Under the pieces are notes generated by a model, which had not been told where the DNA came from, searched no databases, and saw only the letters and a program-made list of their open reading frames with translations. Made by a program: the position numbers and the translations under genes. This document shows positions 37,851 through 47,372 of a stretch of 64,000 bases of DNA, one piece after another. Each line of letters opens with the position of its first letter. Positions within the stretch are counted from its first letter, which is position 1. Origin of the DNA: Agarilytica rhodophyticola (GTDB lineage: Bacteria; Pseudomonadota; Gammaproteobacteria; Pseudomonadales; Cellvibrionaceae); NCBI RefSeq assembly GCF_002157225.2, contig NZ_CP020038.1:5858501-5922500 (forward strand), in the 5' to 3' direction.

Positions 37851-39230
37851 ATGAGCGAACAGACTAAGCAACACAGCGGCAGTAATGCAAAAAAACTATT
37901 TATTCAGACCCATGGCTGCCAGATGAATGAATATGACTCGTCCAGGATGCGGGATTTATTGGGCGAATCACACGATATGGTCGCTACTGAGAACCCTGAA
38001 GAAGCCGACGTATTGTTAGTAAATACATGCTCGATTCGTGAAAAAGCTCAAGAAAAACTCTTTCATCAGCTCGGCCGCTGGAAACATCTGAAAGAGAAGA
38101 ACCCAAATCTCGTGATTGGTGTAGGTGGTTGTGTGGCGAGCCAAGAGGGAGATGCTATTGCCAAGAGAGCTCCTTTCGTGGACTTAATTTTTGGCCCCCA
38201 AACATTACACCGACTGCCTGAAATGATAGAAACGCCACGGGATAATGGCGCAGTTGTCGTGGATATTAGCTTTCCTGAAATAGAAAAGTTCGATCGATTA
38301 CCAGAGCCCGAGGCAGATGGTGTTAGTGCTTTTGTATCGATTATGGAGGGCTGCTCAAAATATTGTACATTCTGTGTCGTACCCTATACTCGCGGAGAGG
38401 AAGTTAGCCGTCCCGTAAATGACGTGCTGAGGGAAATTGAACATCTAGCAGCACAAAATGTGAGAGAAATAAATTTACTCGGGCAAAACGTTAATGCGTA
38501 TCGAGGGGAAGGCTCTGAAGGAATTGTCGATCTCGCCGAGCTGATCACTCTGGTCGCGGCTGTCGATGGCATTGACCGCATTCGCTTTACAACTTCACAC
38601 CCAGTGGAGTTCTCTGATAGCTTGATCCAAGTCTATGGTGAAGTGCCTGAGTTAGTCAGCCATATTCACCTGCCAGTGCAGAGTGGCTCAGATCGTATTC
38701 TTATGGCCATGAAGCGAGGTCATACGGCTTTGGAATATAAGTCTAAGATCCGTCGCCTGCGAGCTATTCGACCAGATATCAGTATCTCGTCAGATTTTAT
38801 TGTCGGTTTCCCTGGCGAGAGCGATGCCGACTTCGAGGCGACAATGAACCTCATTCGGGATATTGACTTTGATATGTCATTTAGCTTCATTTATAGTCAA
38901 CGACCTGGAACACCAGCTTCTGACCTGGCTGACTCAACGCCAGATAGCGTCAAAAAAGAACGCCTATCGTTATTACAACAGCGCATTAATCAACAATCTC
39001 AATCCATTGCTCGCAAAATGGTAGGCAACACTGAGCGGGTATTAGTGACCGGTTACAGTAAGAAGGACCCAGGACAACTATCCGGCCGCACTGAAAACAA
39101 CCGCGTCGTCAACTTTCGCTGCGATCAAGCAGAATTGATTGGCAAATTTGCAGACATTCTTATTGAGGAAGCACTTCCTAACTCTCTACGGGGCGTTTTG
39201 TTGGGCTCGGAACTGGACGAGGCTCTCTAG
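37851..39230 (+). CDS. miaB: tRNA-2-methylthio-N6-dimethylallyladenosine synthase
   Basis: 459 residues. It adds a methylthio group to i6A37 of tRNAs reading UNN codons, using two iron-sulfur clusters and S-adenosylmethionine. The N-terminal MTTase domain shows its three cluster cysteines ([30 protein letters not shown]). The radical-SAM motif is GCSKYCTFC near 156-164, followed by VVPYTRG. A TRAM domain ends the protein (about 385-450). It is the first gene of the conserved miaB-phoH-ybeY-corC-lnt run on this strand. Confidence 0.97.
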   Translation: MSEQTKQHSGSNAKKLFIQTHGCQMNEYDSSRMRDLLGESHDMVATENPEEADVLLVNTCSIREKAQEKLFHQLGRWKHLKEKNPNLVIGVGGCVASQEGDAIAKRAPFVDLIFGPQTLHRLPEMIETPRDNGAVVVDISFPEIEKFDRLPEPEADGVSAFVSIMEGCSKYCTFCVVPYTRGEEVSRPVNDVLREIEHLAAQNVREINLLGQNVNAYRGEGSEGIVDLAELITLVAAVDGIDRIRFTTSHPVEFSDSLIQVYGEVPELVSHIHLPVQSGSDRILMAMKRGHTALEYKSKIRRLRAIRPDISISSDFIVGFPGESDADFEATMNLIRDIDFDMSFSFIYSQRPGTPASDLADSTPDSVKKERLSLLQQRINQQSQSIARKMVGNTERVLVTGYSKKDPGQLSGRTENNRVVNFRCDQAELIGKFADILIEEALPNSLRGVLLGSELDEAL

Positions 39231-39334
39231 GTCAAACGAGGGCTTATATAAATTAACTCAAAGCTACTTTTCCATATAGCGGGAATAATGTAGGCTGTGA
39301 GATAACTCAAGTAACAGAGGTTTAGACCCCAACT

Positions 39335-40312
39335 TTGGATAACCAAGCTCAGGAGCTCGCCCTAACGCTCGAACCTAATGATGCACGTCGTTTAGCATTG
39401 CTCTGCGGCCAATTCGACAATCATATAAAACTCATTGAGCAGAGGCTGAATGTTGAAATCCGCCGTCGAGGTAATCATTTCTCCTGCCTGGGTAATAAGA
39501 AACAAGCTAATATAGCGAATCAAGTTCTCACCCGGCTTTATCAAGATACAGCATCTTCTGACCTCACCGTAGATGAAGTCCATTTAGTTCTTCAGGAGAC
39601 AGGCATGGAACAAAAAGCAGCCAACGATATCGATAATGCTATTGCACAAGCCAGTATTATCAAAACCAAAAAAGCATCGATTAAACCTCGTGGTCAAAAC
39701 CAACAACGCTACGTGGCTGCAGTGCGCAATAACGATATTAATTTTGGTATTGGTCCTGCTGGAACAGGTAAAACCTATTTAGCGGTTGCCTGTGCAGTAG
39801 AAGCATTGATCCAAGACCAAGTAGAGCGTATTTTGCTTGTTCGCCCTGCGGTTGAAGCGGGAGAAAAGTTAGGGTTTCTACCTGGTGATTTAGCTCAGAA
39901 AGTCGACCCTTATCTGCGCCCACTTTACGACGCTCTATATGAAATGGTCGGCTTTGAAACTGTGGAAAAATTTATCGAGCGCAATATCATTGAAGTAGCT
40001 CCGCTCGCTTATATGCGTGGGCGAACGCTCAATAACTCTTTCGTTATCTTAGATGAAAGTCAGAACACAACTCGGGAGCAAATGAAAATGTTCCTAACGC
40101 GTATCGGTTTTGGCTCAACAGCGGTAATCACCGGTGACCCATCGCAAATAGACCTTCCAAGTGGACAAAAATCAGGCCTTAAACACGCCCAAGAAGTTCT
40201 GGAAGGTGTCGACGGCATTAGCTTCTGCATATTTGGCGCTAAAGATGTTGTTAGACACCCCATAGTACAGCGTATCGTCGAAGCTTATGAAAAGTCAGAA
40301 GCTAAAAACTAG
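39335..40312 (+). CDS. ybeZ: PhoH-family ATPase
   Basis: 325 residues. The N-terminal part (about 1-100) resembles the RNA-binding half of PhoH-like proteins; the P-loop ATPase follows with Walker A GPAGTGKTYLA (near 141) and Walker B VILDESQNTT. YbeZ works with the endonuclease YbeY, encoded 9 bases downstream, in rRNA and ribosome quality control. The start is TTG; GAGG lies 14 bases before it, a long spacing, but no in-frame ATG or GTG nearby fits the family better. Length is somewhat shorter than E. coli YbeZ (346). Confidence 0.93.
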   Translation: MDNQAQELALTLEPNDARRLALLCGQFDNHIKLIEQRLNVEIRRRGNHFSCLGNKKQANIANQVLTRLYQDTASSDLTVDEVHLVLQETGMEQKAANDIDNAIAQASIIKTKKASIKPRGQNQQRYVAAVRNNDINFGIGPAGTGKTYLAVACAVEALIQDQVERILLVRPAVEAGEKLGFLPGDLAQKVDPYLRPLYDALYEMVGFETVEKFIERNIIEVAPLAYMRGRTLNNSFVILDESQNTTREQMKMFLTRIGFGSTAVITGDPSQIDLPSGQKSGLKHAQEVLEGVDGISFCIFGAKDVVRHPIVQRIVEAYEKSEAKN

Positions 40313-40321
40313 ATACATCTA

Positions 40322-40795
40322 ATGCTAAATGTCGATTTAGAAAACGCCAGTGCCATTGAAATTCCACCGTTGGAAGACTTCAAGCGGTGGGTTTTAGCAG
40401 CTCTCAACGCGGCTGGTGTAAGTGTGGATAAAGAGATTAGCATTCGCGTAATTGATGCCGACGAAAGCCGCAGCCTTAACCACCAATACCGTAATAAAGA
40501 CAAATCAACCAATGTTCTCTCGTTTCCCTGCGAATTACCCGAAGGTGTCGATATACCTTTGTTAGGTGATCTTGCTATATGTGCAGAAGTAGTCATTGAT
40601 GAAGCTAGAGAACAGGATAAGACTGTACGTAGTCACTGGGCACATATGGTCGTTCACGGTACCCTACATTTACTCGGCTATGATCATATCGATGATGCCG
40701 AAGCAGAAGAAATGGAAACTCTGGAAACACAGATACTTATGGCTATGGGACACCCATCGCCCTATGAATCTCAGAGTTCATCACCACATCATTAG
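40322..40795 (+). CDS. ybeY: endoribonuclease / rRNA maturation factor
   Basis: 157 residues, the normal size. The zinc site is complete: HGTLHLLGYDH near 116-126 supplies three histidines. The family signature STNVLSFP lies near 61-68. YbeY takes part in 16S rRNA 3'-end maturation and removal of defective 70S ribosomes. It follows the PhoH gene by 9 bases and precedes the CorC gene by 29, the usual order. Cytoplasmic. Confidence 0.96.
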   Translation: MLNVDLENASAIEIPPLEDFKRWVLAALNAAGVSVDKEISIRVIDADESRSLNHQYRNKDKSTNVLSFPCELPEGVDIPLLGDLAICAEVVIDEAREQDKTVRSHWAHMVVHGTLHLLGYDHIDDAEAEEMETLETQILMAMGHPSPYESQSSSPHH

Positions 40796-40824
40796 AATTA
40801 TTGCTATGGAGCTAATGTAACGTC

Positions 40825-41685
40825 ATGTCTGAAGAACCTCCGAGTAGAAACGAGGATGTCAAAGCAAGTACCTCATGGTTCGAGCGTATCCTGTCAGGTT
40901 TCACCTCTGAACCAAAATCTCGTGAAGAGCTACTAGAAATAATAAAACGCTCCGCGAGCAATAAAGTCGTCGATCAAGAAGCCCTAAGTATCATTGAGGG
41001 TGCACTCGATGTCGCCAACCAGCAAGTGCGAGAAATTATGATTCCTCGTTCTCAAATGGTGGTTATTAAAGAAGACGAAAGCCCCGAAGAGTTTTTGCCC
41101 AAAGTTATTGAATCTGCGCACTCTCGCTTCCCAGTTATCGGGGAAACCATCGATGACGTCAAAGGGATTTTGTTGGCAAAAGATTTACTACCTCTGATCC
41201 TAAATGGATTAGAAAATTTTAATTTCGATAAAATTCTGCGAACAGCGAACATTATTCCCGAGAGTAAAAGGCTTAACGTGTTACTCAAAGAGTTTCGCGA
41301 AAATCGTTATCATATGGCAATCGTTATCGATGAGTATGGTGGTATTTCTGGCTTGGTGACGATTGAAGATATCCTTGAGGAGATAGTCGGCGAAATTGAG
41401 GATGAAACAGACGAAGATGAAGGCGAAGATTTTATTCGTCAGGTTTCAAATAGTGACTATATTCTCAAAGCACTCACACCTATCGAAGACTTCAATGCCT
41501 ATTTCAGAGTTAAGATGAATAACGGCGACTTTGATACAGTGGGAGGTTTAGTTATGAGGGCCTTTGGTCATATGCCTACACGTAACGAATCTGTAGATAT
41601 TAGTAATTTTACATTTCGAGTGCTCTATTCTGATAATCGAAAGATACACCTGCTACGTGTTTCTCATAACGCTCCCAAGAAGTAA
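40825..41685 (+). CDS. corC: CorC/HlyC-type CBS-domain protein
   Basis: 286 residues, cytoplasmic. Two CBS domains (about 70-190, with IMIPRSQMVVI and HMAIVIDEYGGISGLVTIEDILEE) bind adenine nucleotides; the C-terminal CorC_HlyC domain (about 205-285, DFNAYFRVKM then FDTVGGLVM) ends the protein. In E. coli the family influences magnesium and cobalt efflux. There is no membrane domain, as in CorC and unlike CNNM-type relatives. Fourth gene of the conserved operon, directly before lnt. Confidence 0.95.
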   Translation: MSEEPPSRNEDVKASTSWFERILSGFTSEPKSREELLEIIKRSASNKVVDQEALSIIEGALDVANQQVREIMIPRSQMVVIKEDESPEEFLPKVIESAHSRFPVIGETIDDVKGILLAKDLLPLILNGLENFNFDKILRTANIIPESKRLNVLLKEFRENRYHMAIVIDEYGGISGLVTIEDILEEIVGEIEDETDEDEGEDFIRQVSNSDYILKALTPIEDFNAYFRVKMNNGDFDTVGGLVMRAFGHMPTRNESVDISNFTFRVLYSDNRKIHLLRVSHNAPKK

Positions 41686-41767
41686 GTAAAGGACAAAAAC
41701 AAATAGATGGCAGTTGTTAGCAAGGAGGCATCGATCTGTCTTTATCAGGATATGCGATCAAAGGCCC

Positions 41768-43306
41768 ATGAAACATCTAATTAACTTAAACTCTGGATGG
41801 CGAGCAAATGTGCTCGCACTATTAACTGGAGCACTTGTTCCTCTATCTTTAGCACCATATAAACTGTGGCCAATTGGACTGTTGACTCCACTAGTACTGC
41901 TTCTTTTACTGCAAGGTTCAAATATCAAGCAAGGCTTTTTTAGAAGCTTTTTATTTGGCTTGGGAATGTTTGGCGCAGGCGCTTCATGGGTTTATGTGGC
42001 AATTCATGATTTTGCGCAAACGCCACCACTTCTTGCTGGTATCATGACTGCAATGTTTGTCAGCGCTCTAGCTTTAGTTTTTGCCTTACCTTTTATAATT
42101 TACTGCCGTTTTATTAAAGAAAACACAACCGGCCGTATTATTGGCTTTAGCAGTATATGGGTCTTAGGTGAATGGAGCCGTAGCTGGTTTCTCACAGGCT
42201 TCCCATGGCTCTATATCGGGTATGCCCATGTAGACACTTGGCTGGCTGGTTGGGCTCCAGTTTTAGGTGTTTTTAGCCTAAGTTTCTTTGCCATATTATC
42301 CAGTACCCTGTTGTATTCCATTTTTATTTCGAGAAGTAAGAAAGCGCTATTAACTTACACTTCCCTACTGCTATTCATCTGGTCGACAGGTCTCTATTTG
42401 TCCCACCGCTCCTGGCAAACCGAGCCAAAAGATAGCCATCCTGACTCAACGATTTCCGTGGCAATTATTCAACCAAATATTCCCTTAGAACTAAAATGGA
42501 ACCCAATCTATCGCAGCGACATCTTGTCTATTTTACGTGAACAGACCTCTGAGCACCTGGATAAAGACTTAATACTATGGCCTGAAGCAGCGGTTCCTAT
42601 TATGTATCACGAAGCCGAAGAATTTTTAGGTGAAATGGATGAATTGGCGAATAATTCCGGCACAGGCATCATTACTGGGATACTCTATGATGATCCGCAG
42701 CCAGGTATTTACTATAACAGCATTATCGGCATTGGTAATGCAGGCGGTATTTATTTTAAGCAGCGTTTAGTCCCTTTTGGAGAATATGTACCATTAGAAA
42801 AATGGCTGCGCGGCTTAATTAATTTTTTTGATTTGCCCAATTCTATTATTTACCCTGGGCCAAAACAGCAGGATATTCTCAACTATGGCCAATACAATAT
42901 TGCTCCCTCCATCTGTTATGAAATCGTATATCCAGATCTGGTTGCAAGGCTAGCAAAACATGCACACTTATTAGTTACAATCAGTAACGATGCATGGTTT
43001 GGAGATTCCATAGGCCCAATGCAGCATTTTCAAATGGCACAAATGCGAGCACTAGAAAATCAGCGTTATGTCATACGTGCAACTAATACCGGCGTGAGCG
43101 GTATAATAAATCCAAAGGGACAAATAAGTTTACTTGGAGAACAGTTTGTTCGCGAAGTCAATACTTATGACGATGTGAAATTGATCAATACTATCACGCC
43201 TTTTGCTCGATGGGGTTCACTACCAATAGTTGGCTTGTGTCTAATAATTTTAGTATTTAGCATTGCCAGCCGAGGAATGAATCAAGTTAGAAAAGCGCTA
43301 GCATGA
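41768..43306 (+). CDS. lnt: apolipoprotein N-acyltransferase
   Basis: 512 residues from the ATG at 41768 (AAAGG just upstream), the same length as E. coli Lnt; the open frame begins 18 codons earlier without support. About six N-terminal membrane helices (to about 215) are followed by a periplasmic nitrilase-like domain (about 235-475) with the catalytic triad: Glu in WPEAAVP, Lys in YFKQRLVPFGEYVP, Cys in PSICYEIVYPD. A last membrane helix is at about 485-503. Transfers the third acyl chain to the N-terminal cysteine of lipoproteins. The adjacent downstream gene encodes a lipoprotein. Confidence 0.97.
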   Translation: MKHLINLNSGWRANVLALLTGALVPLSLAPYKLWPIGLLTPLVLLLLLQGSNIKQGFFRSFLFGLGMFGAGASWVYVAIHDFAQTPPLLAGIMTAMFVSALALVFALPFIIYCRFIKENTTGRIIGFSSIWVLGEWSRSWFLTGFPWLYIGYAHVDTWLAGWAPVLGVFSLSFFAILSSTLLYSIFISRSKKALLTYTSLLLFIWSTGLYLSHRSWQTEPKDSHPDSTISVAIIQPNIPLELKWNPIYRSDILSILREQTSEHLDKDLILWPEAAVPIMYHEAEEFLGEMDELANNSGTGIITGILYDDPQPGIYYNSIIGIGNAGGIYFKQRLVPFGEYVPLEKWLRGLINFFDLPNSIIYPGPKQQDILNYGQYNIAPSICYEIVYPDLVARLAKHAHLLVTISNDAWFGDSIGPMQHFQMAQMRALENQRYVIRATNTGVSGIINPKGQISLLGEQFVREVNTYDDVKLINTITPFARWGSLPIVGLCLIILVFSIASRGMNQVRKALA

Positions 43307-43351
43307 TTTGTTAGGCTTTTGGTTATTTTTAATATTTTTACAAGAACGCAC

Positions 43352-44191
43352 ATGAAACGACTGTTAATTATCACTCTCTGCCTATTTTGCCTAAGCGGAT
43401 GCTCTACCAAGCTCGCCTATAATTTCTTGGGTGTTGTATTTAAATGGCAAATTGGTAAATATGTTTCATTAGATTCAAAGCAAAAAAAGTATCTCTCTGA
43501 GAATTTTAAAGAGTTTCACCAGTGGCATCGTCAAACTCAACTACCTATTTATGCTGAGTATATCGATACTTTAATAACTCATTTAACAACGGAAAAAATT
43601 GATGGGCAATGGATACATGGAGAAACAGATAAACTCCAGATTTTTATTGACGCCTCAGTTAAGCGTTTAAAACCTACACTTGCTACGCTTATGAGTACTC
43701 TATCAGATGAACAAGTAGAGGAAGTGCTCGATAACCTTGCTAAAGAGCGAAAGAAATATAAGAAAAAATATGTCGATATTTCTGAAAAAAAACAACGGCG
43801 TAAGCGAAGAGAAGAATTGGTGGACTACATATCACCATTCTTTGGCTCATTTACCGAGCAGCAAAAGCAATGGCTTGAAGAATGGTTAGATCAACTACAA
43901 ACCCATGAGCCACTTACATTAAAGCAGCAAGAACTATGGGCAAAGAAAGTTGAAGATGCAATGATGCATCGCAATAATATCGAGCTAATTAATAGTAAGT
44001 TGGATGGTATTATTATCTATCGTACCGATGACTGGGCACCAGAACTACAAAGAATTCTAGACCATAACCAAGAAGCTACGTACAGTTTGCTTGCAAAGCT
44101 TGTCAATAATCAAACAGAAAAACAAAAGAAAAAGATGTTGAGCAAGTTAAAAAATTACCAAAAAGACTTTATTAGCCTACACGAAGACTAG
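43352..44191 (+). CDS. DUF6279-type lipoprotein
   Basis: 280 residues from the ATG at 43352; upstream in-frame codons to 43319 would mask the signal. The signal sequence MKRLLIITLCLFCLSGC carries a clear lipobox (LSGC, Cys17). The mature part is strongly helical and charged (KKYKKKYVDISEKKQRRKRREE) and matches the general pattern of DUF6279 lipoproteins: YVSLDSKQKKYLSENFKEFHQWHRQTQLP near the start. Function is unknown. It ends 7 bases before the end of a convergent gene. The residue after Cys is Ser, so outer-membrane sorting is expected. Confidence 0.85.
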   Translation: MKRLLIITLCLFCLSGCSTKLAYNFLGVVFKWQIGKYVSLDSKQKKYLSENFKEFHQWHRQTQLPIYAEYIDTLITHLTTEKIDGQWIHGETDKLQIFIDASVKRLKPTLATLMSTLSDEQVEEVLDNLAKERKKYKKKYVDISEKKQRRKRREELVDYISPFFGSFTEQQKQWLEEWLDQLQTHEPLTLKQQELWAKKVEDAMMHRNNIELINSKLDGIIIYRTDDWAPELQRILDHNQEATYSLLAKLVNNQTEKQKKKMLSKLKNYQKDFISLHED

Positions 44192-44198
44192 CATGTGC

Positions 44199-44789
44199 TT
44201 ACTCAGAGCCTGTTGCCCCTAGCACAGTTGCGACTCGCTCCTGAAGGCGCGGGACAATAGACTCTTCAAACCAAGGGTTCTTTTTAAGCCAAATATTATT
44301 ACGCGGGCTCGGATGGGGTAGTAATAGAGTATGGGGCCAATCCTGTTGCCAAAGCTTAACATTATCCGTTAAGTTTCCGCTTCTGCCAGGTAAGTGATAA
44401 GCGAAAGCGTACTGCCCAATGACCAAGGTTAATTCGATATTTTTCAGCTCTTCCAAAACCTTAGCTCGCCAAGTTTGAGCGCATTCTTTTCTGGGTGGCA
44501 AATCTCCTGACTTGCCACGCCCCGGATAACAAAAGCCCATAGGCACGATGGCTAATTTATTGGCATCATAAAATAAATCTCGTGAAACGCCCATCCACTT
44601 GCGTAAGCGATCCCCACTTGGATCATTAAACGGAATACCAGTCTCATGCACACGCGTTCCCGGCGCCTGAGCTGCCACTAAGATTTTTGCACTGTGGCCA
44701 ATCTGCAAGACTGGGCGAGGGCCTAACGGCAAATCTTTCTCACATAAAGTGCAGCCGCGAATATCTTGTAAAAGCACATCAATATTCAT
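44199..44789 (-). CDS. uracil-DNA glycosylase-family protein
   Basis: 196 residues from the ATG at 44789, which has AGGTG 9 bases upstream; a GTG four codons earlier is the alternative. The start GCTLCEKDLPLGPRPVLQ and the motif VAAQAPGTRVHETGIPFNDPSGDRLRKWM match a group of UDG-superfamily proteins, and the late motif LLPHPSPRNNIW corresponds to the superfamily HPSP loop. There are only two cysteines near the N-terminus and no full iron-sulfur set as in family 4. Members of this group are often annotated as uracil-DNA glycosylases without direct evidence of activity. Confidence 0.85.
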   Translation of the reverse strand: MNIDVLLQDIRGCTLCEKDLPLGPRPVLQIGHSAKILVAAQAPGTRVHETGIPFNDPSGDRLRKWMGVSRDLFYDANKLAIVPMGFCYPGRGKSGDLPPRKECAQTWRAKVLEELKNIELTLVIGQYAFAYHLPGRSGNLTDNVKLWQQDWPHTLLLPHPSPRNNIWLKKNPWFEESIVPRLQERVATVLGATGSE

Positions 44790-44837
44790 AAAAATAAGCA
44801 CCTATGCGATTTTATTCCAGTTTGCGAATATTAGTGT

Positions 44838-45068
44838 CTAATGAATAGTAGGATAACTACGTAGGGGGTCAAATATTTCTTCAAGACCGTTTACTTTAAC
44901 CTCCAAACATAAAGCCAATAGCAACCCCAACTCTCCTTCAGGGAAACCTCTCTGAGACATCCACAGCAAGTAGTCTTCTGGAATATCGATTAACACTCTC
45001 CCCTGATATTTACCAAAAGGCATCTTCATGTTTGCTGCACGAATTAAGTGCTTTTTTTCTAAATTCAT
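44838..45068 (-). CDS. DUF3820 family protein
   Basis: 76 residues. The core MPFGKYQGRVLIDIPEDYLLWMSQRGFPEGELGLLLALCLEVK is the DUF3820 signature of small proteins found widely in gammaproteobacteria. Cytoplasmic, no catalytic motif. Located 48 bases upstream of the UDG-like gene on the same strand, so possibly co-transcribed. Function unknown. Confidence 0.85.
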   Translation of the reverse strand: MNLEKKHLIRAANMKMPFGKYQGRVLIDIPEDYLLWMSQRGFPEGELGLLLALCLEVKVNGLEEIFDPLRSYPTIH

Positions 45069-45460
45069 AGCGCAATATTATTCCTATCGGGATAAGAGGT
45101 TTCCGGCTGGCTGAACGATCGCATCATTTTATATTAGTGATATATCGACTCACAAGAAACAGCCTAAAATATTAAGTCTTTTAAAAGCGCTAAATAACCA
45201 TTTAGAATATATTACAGCGACATTTTAATTTAACACGCGAATAATAGTTCATATCGATTAGCTACCATAGTGGTTAAATCTAAAACCCTCACCTATAATA
45301 AAAATTGTGCGCTTTTACTAAGCATCTAAACGCTCAAATCGATTGAAAAATAGTTTATATTTAACAATCCTGCTATTTACCCTTGCACAAAACTGTTTTC
45401 TATTAAAAACTGTATCTAGTGCCGATCAACAGGCTCTAGGAAATACGTAAGGATAAACTT
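45069..45460. other. divergent intergenic region
   Basis: About 390 AT-rich bases separating the DUF3820 gene from the small STAS-like gene. Contains both promoters presumably; nothing else is evident. Confidence 0.4.
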
Positions 45461-45856
45461 TTGATACGTTATAATTGGAACAATCCTGATTTTCTCCATA
45501 TACATTTCGCTGGAAATGTATCAGGTGAGGACCTAGTGTCTTGTGCATTAGAAATTTCGGGCGATGAGCGCTTCGACTATACACATTTCGTGTTAGGAGA
45601 CTGGAGTCAGTATCGTCATGCTAATGTTAGCCAAGAAAATGTCCGTAGATTAGTTGCCGTAATGAAAGCAGTTTGCCAAATAACCCCAAATGTTAAGAAC
45701 GCCACTGTGATTCGTCCAGATAACACGGGTAATGCTTTGTTCGCCTTGTACAAAATGTTGGCTGATGAACTTCCTTGGCAAATTGAAATTTTTCATTCAC
45801 TAGAAGAAGCATACGATTGGTTTGGTATTTCAGTCCCGTGCGATTTAAGCTGTTAG
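45461..45856 (+). CDS. small SpoIIAA/STAS-like protein
   Basis: 131 residues, starting at a TTG with AAGGA about 8 bases upstream. The sequence alternates beta strands and helices (FLHIHFAGNVSGEDLVSCALEI ... FVLGDWSQYRHANVSQENVRRLVAVMKAV ... IEIFHSLEEAYDWFGI) in the manner of SpoIIAA/STAS-like domains found in many proteobacterial proteins. No regulatory partner kinase is nearby. Function unknown; family placement is by fold pattern, not by a firm motif. Confidence 0.6.
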   Translation: MIRYNWNNPDFLHIHFAGNVSGEDLVSCALEISGDERFDYTHFVLGDWSQYRHANVSQENVRRLVAVMKAVCQITPNVKNATVIRPDNTGNALFALYKMLADELPWQIEIFHSLEEAYDWFGISVPCDLSC

Positions 45857-45938
45857 TATCTTTTAGTAATAGCGCAAAAACGAATCAGAATTCATCTCAT
45901 TAACAAAGGGTTAGATCTAAGAGCCTTTTGACATTAAC

Positions 45939-46352
45939 TTAAGATACATGCATCACCACATTACGTAATGTTTCTCCTCTGCGATGTTCCCACAAATAGA
46001 TGCCTTGCCAAGTCCCGAGGGCAAGTGCACCATCAATGATTGGAATACCTAAGCTAGTAGCTGTAAGAGCAGCTTTAATGTGTGCAGGCATGTCATCATC
46101 TCCTTCTAAAGTGTGGGTATAAAGAGGATCTCGTTCAGGCACGAGGCGATTAAGCCAATTTTCTAGATCGTGCTGAGCACTAGGATCATAATTCTCCTGA
46201 ACCAATAAGCTGGCGGAAGTATGCTGAACAAAAAGCGTACAAAGACCTTCGTTTACGCCACTTTGTTGAACAAGGTTCTTAACATCATCGGTAAAAGCAT
46301 GGAGCCCTTGGCCTTTAACCGCAAGTTTAAGTGTGAATATCATAAAGCTCAT
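45939..46352 (-). CDS. yjbQ: YjbQ / UPF0047 family protein
   Basis: 137 residues, typical length. Family signature motifs are present: LCTLFVQHTSASLLVQENYDPS, DDMPAHIKAALTATSLGIPI and GTWQGIYLWEHR, whose His and Asp/Glu residues form the presumed active site. Family members show weak thiamin-phosphate synthase activity. Minus strand, monocistronic; a 71-base gap separates it from the next minus-strand gene. Confidence 0.93.
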   Translation of the reverse strand: MSFMIFTLKLAVKGQGLHAFTDDVKNLVQQSGVNEGLCTLFVQHTSASLLVQENYDPSAQHDLENWLNRLVPERDPLYTHTLEGDDDMPAHIKAALTATSLGIPIIDGALALGTWQGIYLWEHRRGETLRNVVMHVS

Positions 46353-46423
46353 CTAAATGTATTTTTGGTCATGATACTGTGGTCAAATGTATAGAAACAA
46401 GCACTTTTTAAGAGGAAAATACG

Positions 46424-47308
46424 CTATCGAATGATAATTTCTATAGGCCCATCTTCATCTTGCGCGGTTAGTCGAATAATATACGGAAAAGTTTTTTTTG
46501 TAGTTCTCGGACTTATATTAAGATCACCAGTATTTATGGAAAAATTGGCGATCCAAATATGAGTCGCGTATTTTTTTCTTTCCTCCTGATCTTCAGTTAA
46601 GCGAAAATGACGAGTTCGATATGTCTTGCCATTTAAATAAACATCTTCCCAACCTAGATCCACCACTGTTTGATAAGTAATCTCTAGTTCTTCTGAATCA
46701 TAAACTCTAATTTTTAGCTGTCTATTATTATTAAATGTTTCTTGCAAAAACATAGGAAGGTAAGTCAACGTTGTATCAAATTCTTTAACATAAAACTTGC
46801 CGCCCTCGCTTTTTTCTGTTCTACCTGAAAATATACTATTGGAAAAATTGATCATACTATCAGCATCAAAAGCTACATCACTAGTAATCAGATTATTTAG
46901 TTTACCCATCACTCTAAGCTCACTGCTTGTTATTTTTTCGAGCTTACGGTATGAGACTTGGTAATAATCGTTATCTAGATATGTTGTAAAGTTATAGACT
47001 TTTTTCCCGTCTAGTATATTATTTTTAGAACTCAATAACTTACCTCTTAAATCGTAAGTCTCGACAAAGCTCGAATTTATATTAATCTTCCCCCACCACC
47101 CAGAAGTTTTTATTTCACTTGCTTCTGCAATGATATAGCCGCTTTCTCTAGGGATAATTCTATGAGTTATACCACCAACTTCTTTACTTTTAGATAAAAT
47201 ACGATACTTAATAAGATAGCCTGAGTCTTTATTGCTAGCCTCAGCAATAGAGATCAGAAAAAAAGTTACAAAAAAAAATACTATAATAGAGAAAAATTTT
47301 TTTTGCAT
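46424..47308 (-). CDS. secreted protein of unknown function, DUF3108/DUF6134-like
   Basis: 294 residues from the ATG at 47308, the start that leaves a clean signal peptide (MQKKFFSIIVFFFVTFFLI, cleavage near ASN); several in-frame ATGs upstream, back to 47422, would overlap the DUF2860 gene. The mature part is beta-rich (YLIKYRILSKSKEVGGITHRI, NINSSFVETYDLRGKLL, KIRVYDSEELEITYQTVV), similar in pattern to periplasmic lipocalin-like DUF3108/DUF6134 proteins. It follows the DUF2860 gene by about 64 bases and is probably in the same transcript. Function unknown. Confidence 0.7.
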   Translation of the reverse strand: MQKKFFSIIVFFFVTFFLISIAEASNKDSGYLIKYRILSKSKEVGGITHRIIPRESGYIIAEASEIKTSGWWGKININSSFVETYDLRGKLLSSKNNILDGKKVYNFTTYLDNDYYQVSYRKLEKITSSELRVMGKLNNLITSDVAFDADSMINFSNSIFSGRTEKSEGGKFYVKEFDTTLTYLPMFLQETFNNNRQLKIRVYDSEELEITYQTVVDLGWEDVYLNGKTYRTRHFRLTEDQEERKKYATHIWIANFSINTGDLNISPRTTKKTFPYIIRLTAQDEDGPIEIIIR

Positions 47309-47372
47309 AACTGGCATATACTGCTTACTTCTTAGCATTATCATACATCCCAAAGAATAGTCTATTTTATAA

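Noticed and set aside
39392-40596. Several minus-strand frames opposite phoH and ybeY
   Set aside because: They are shadows of strongly conserved plus-strand genes and carry no domain.
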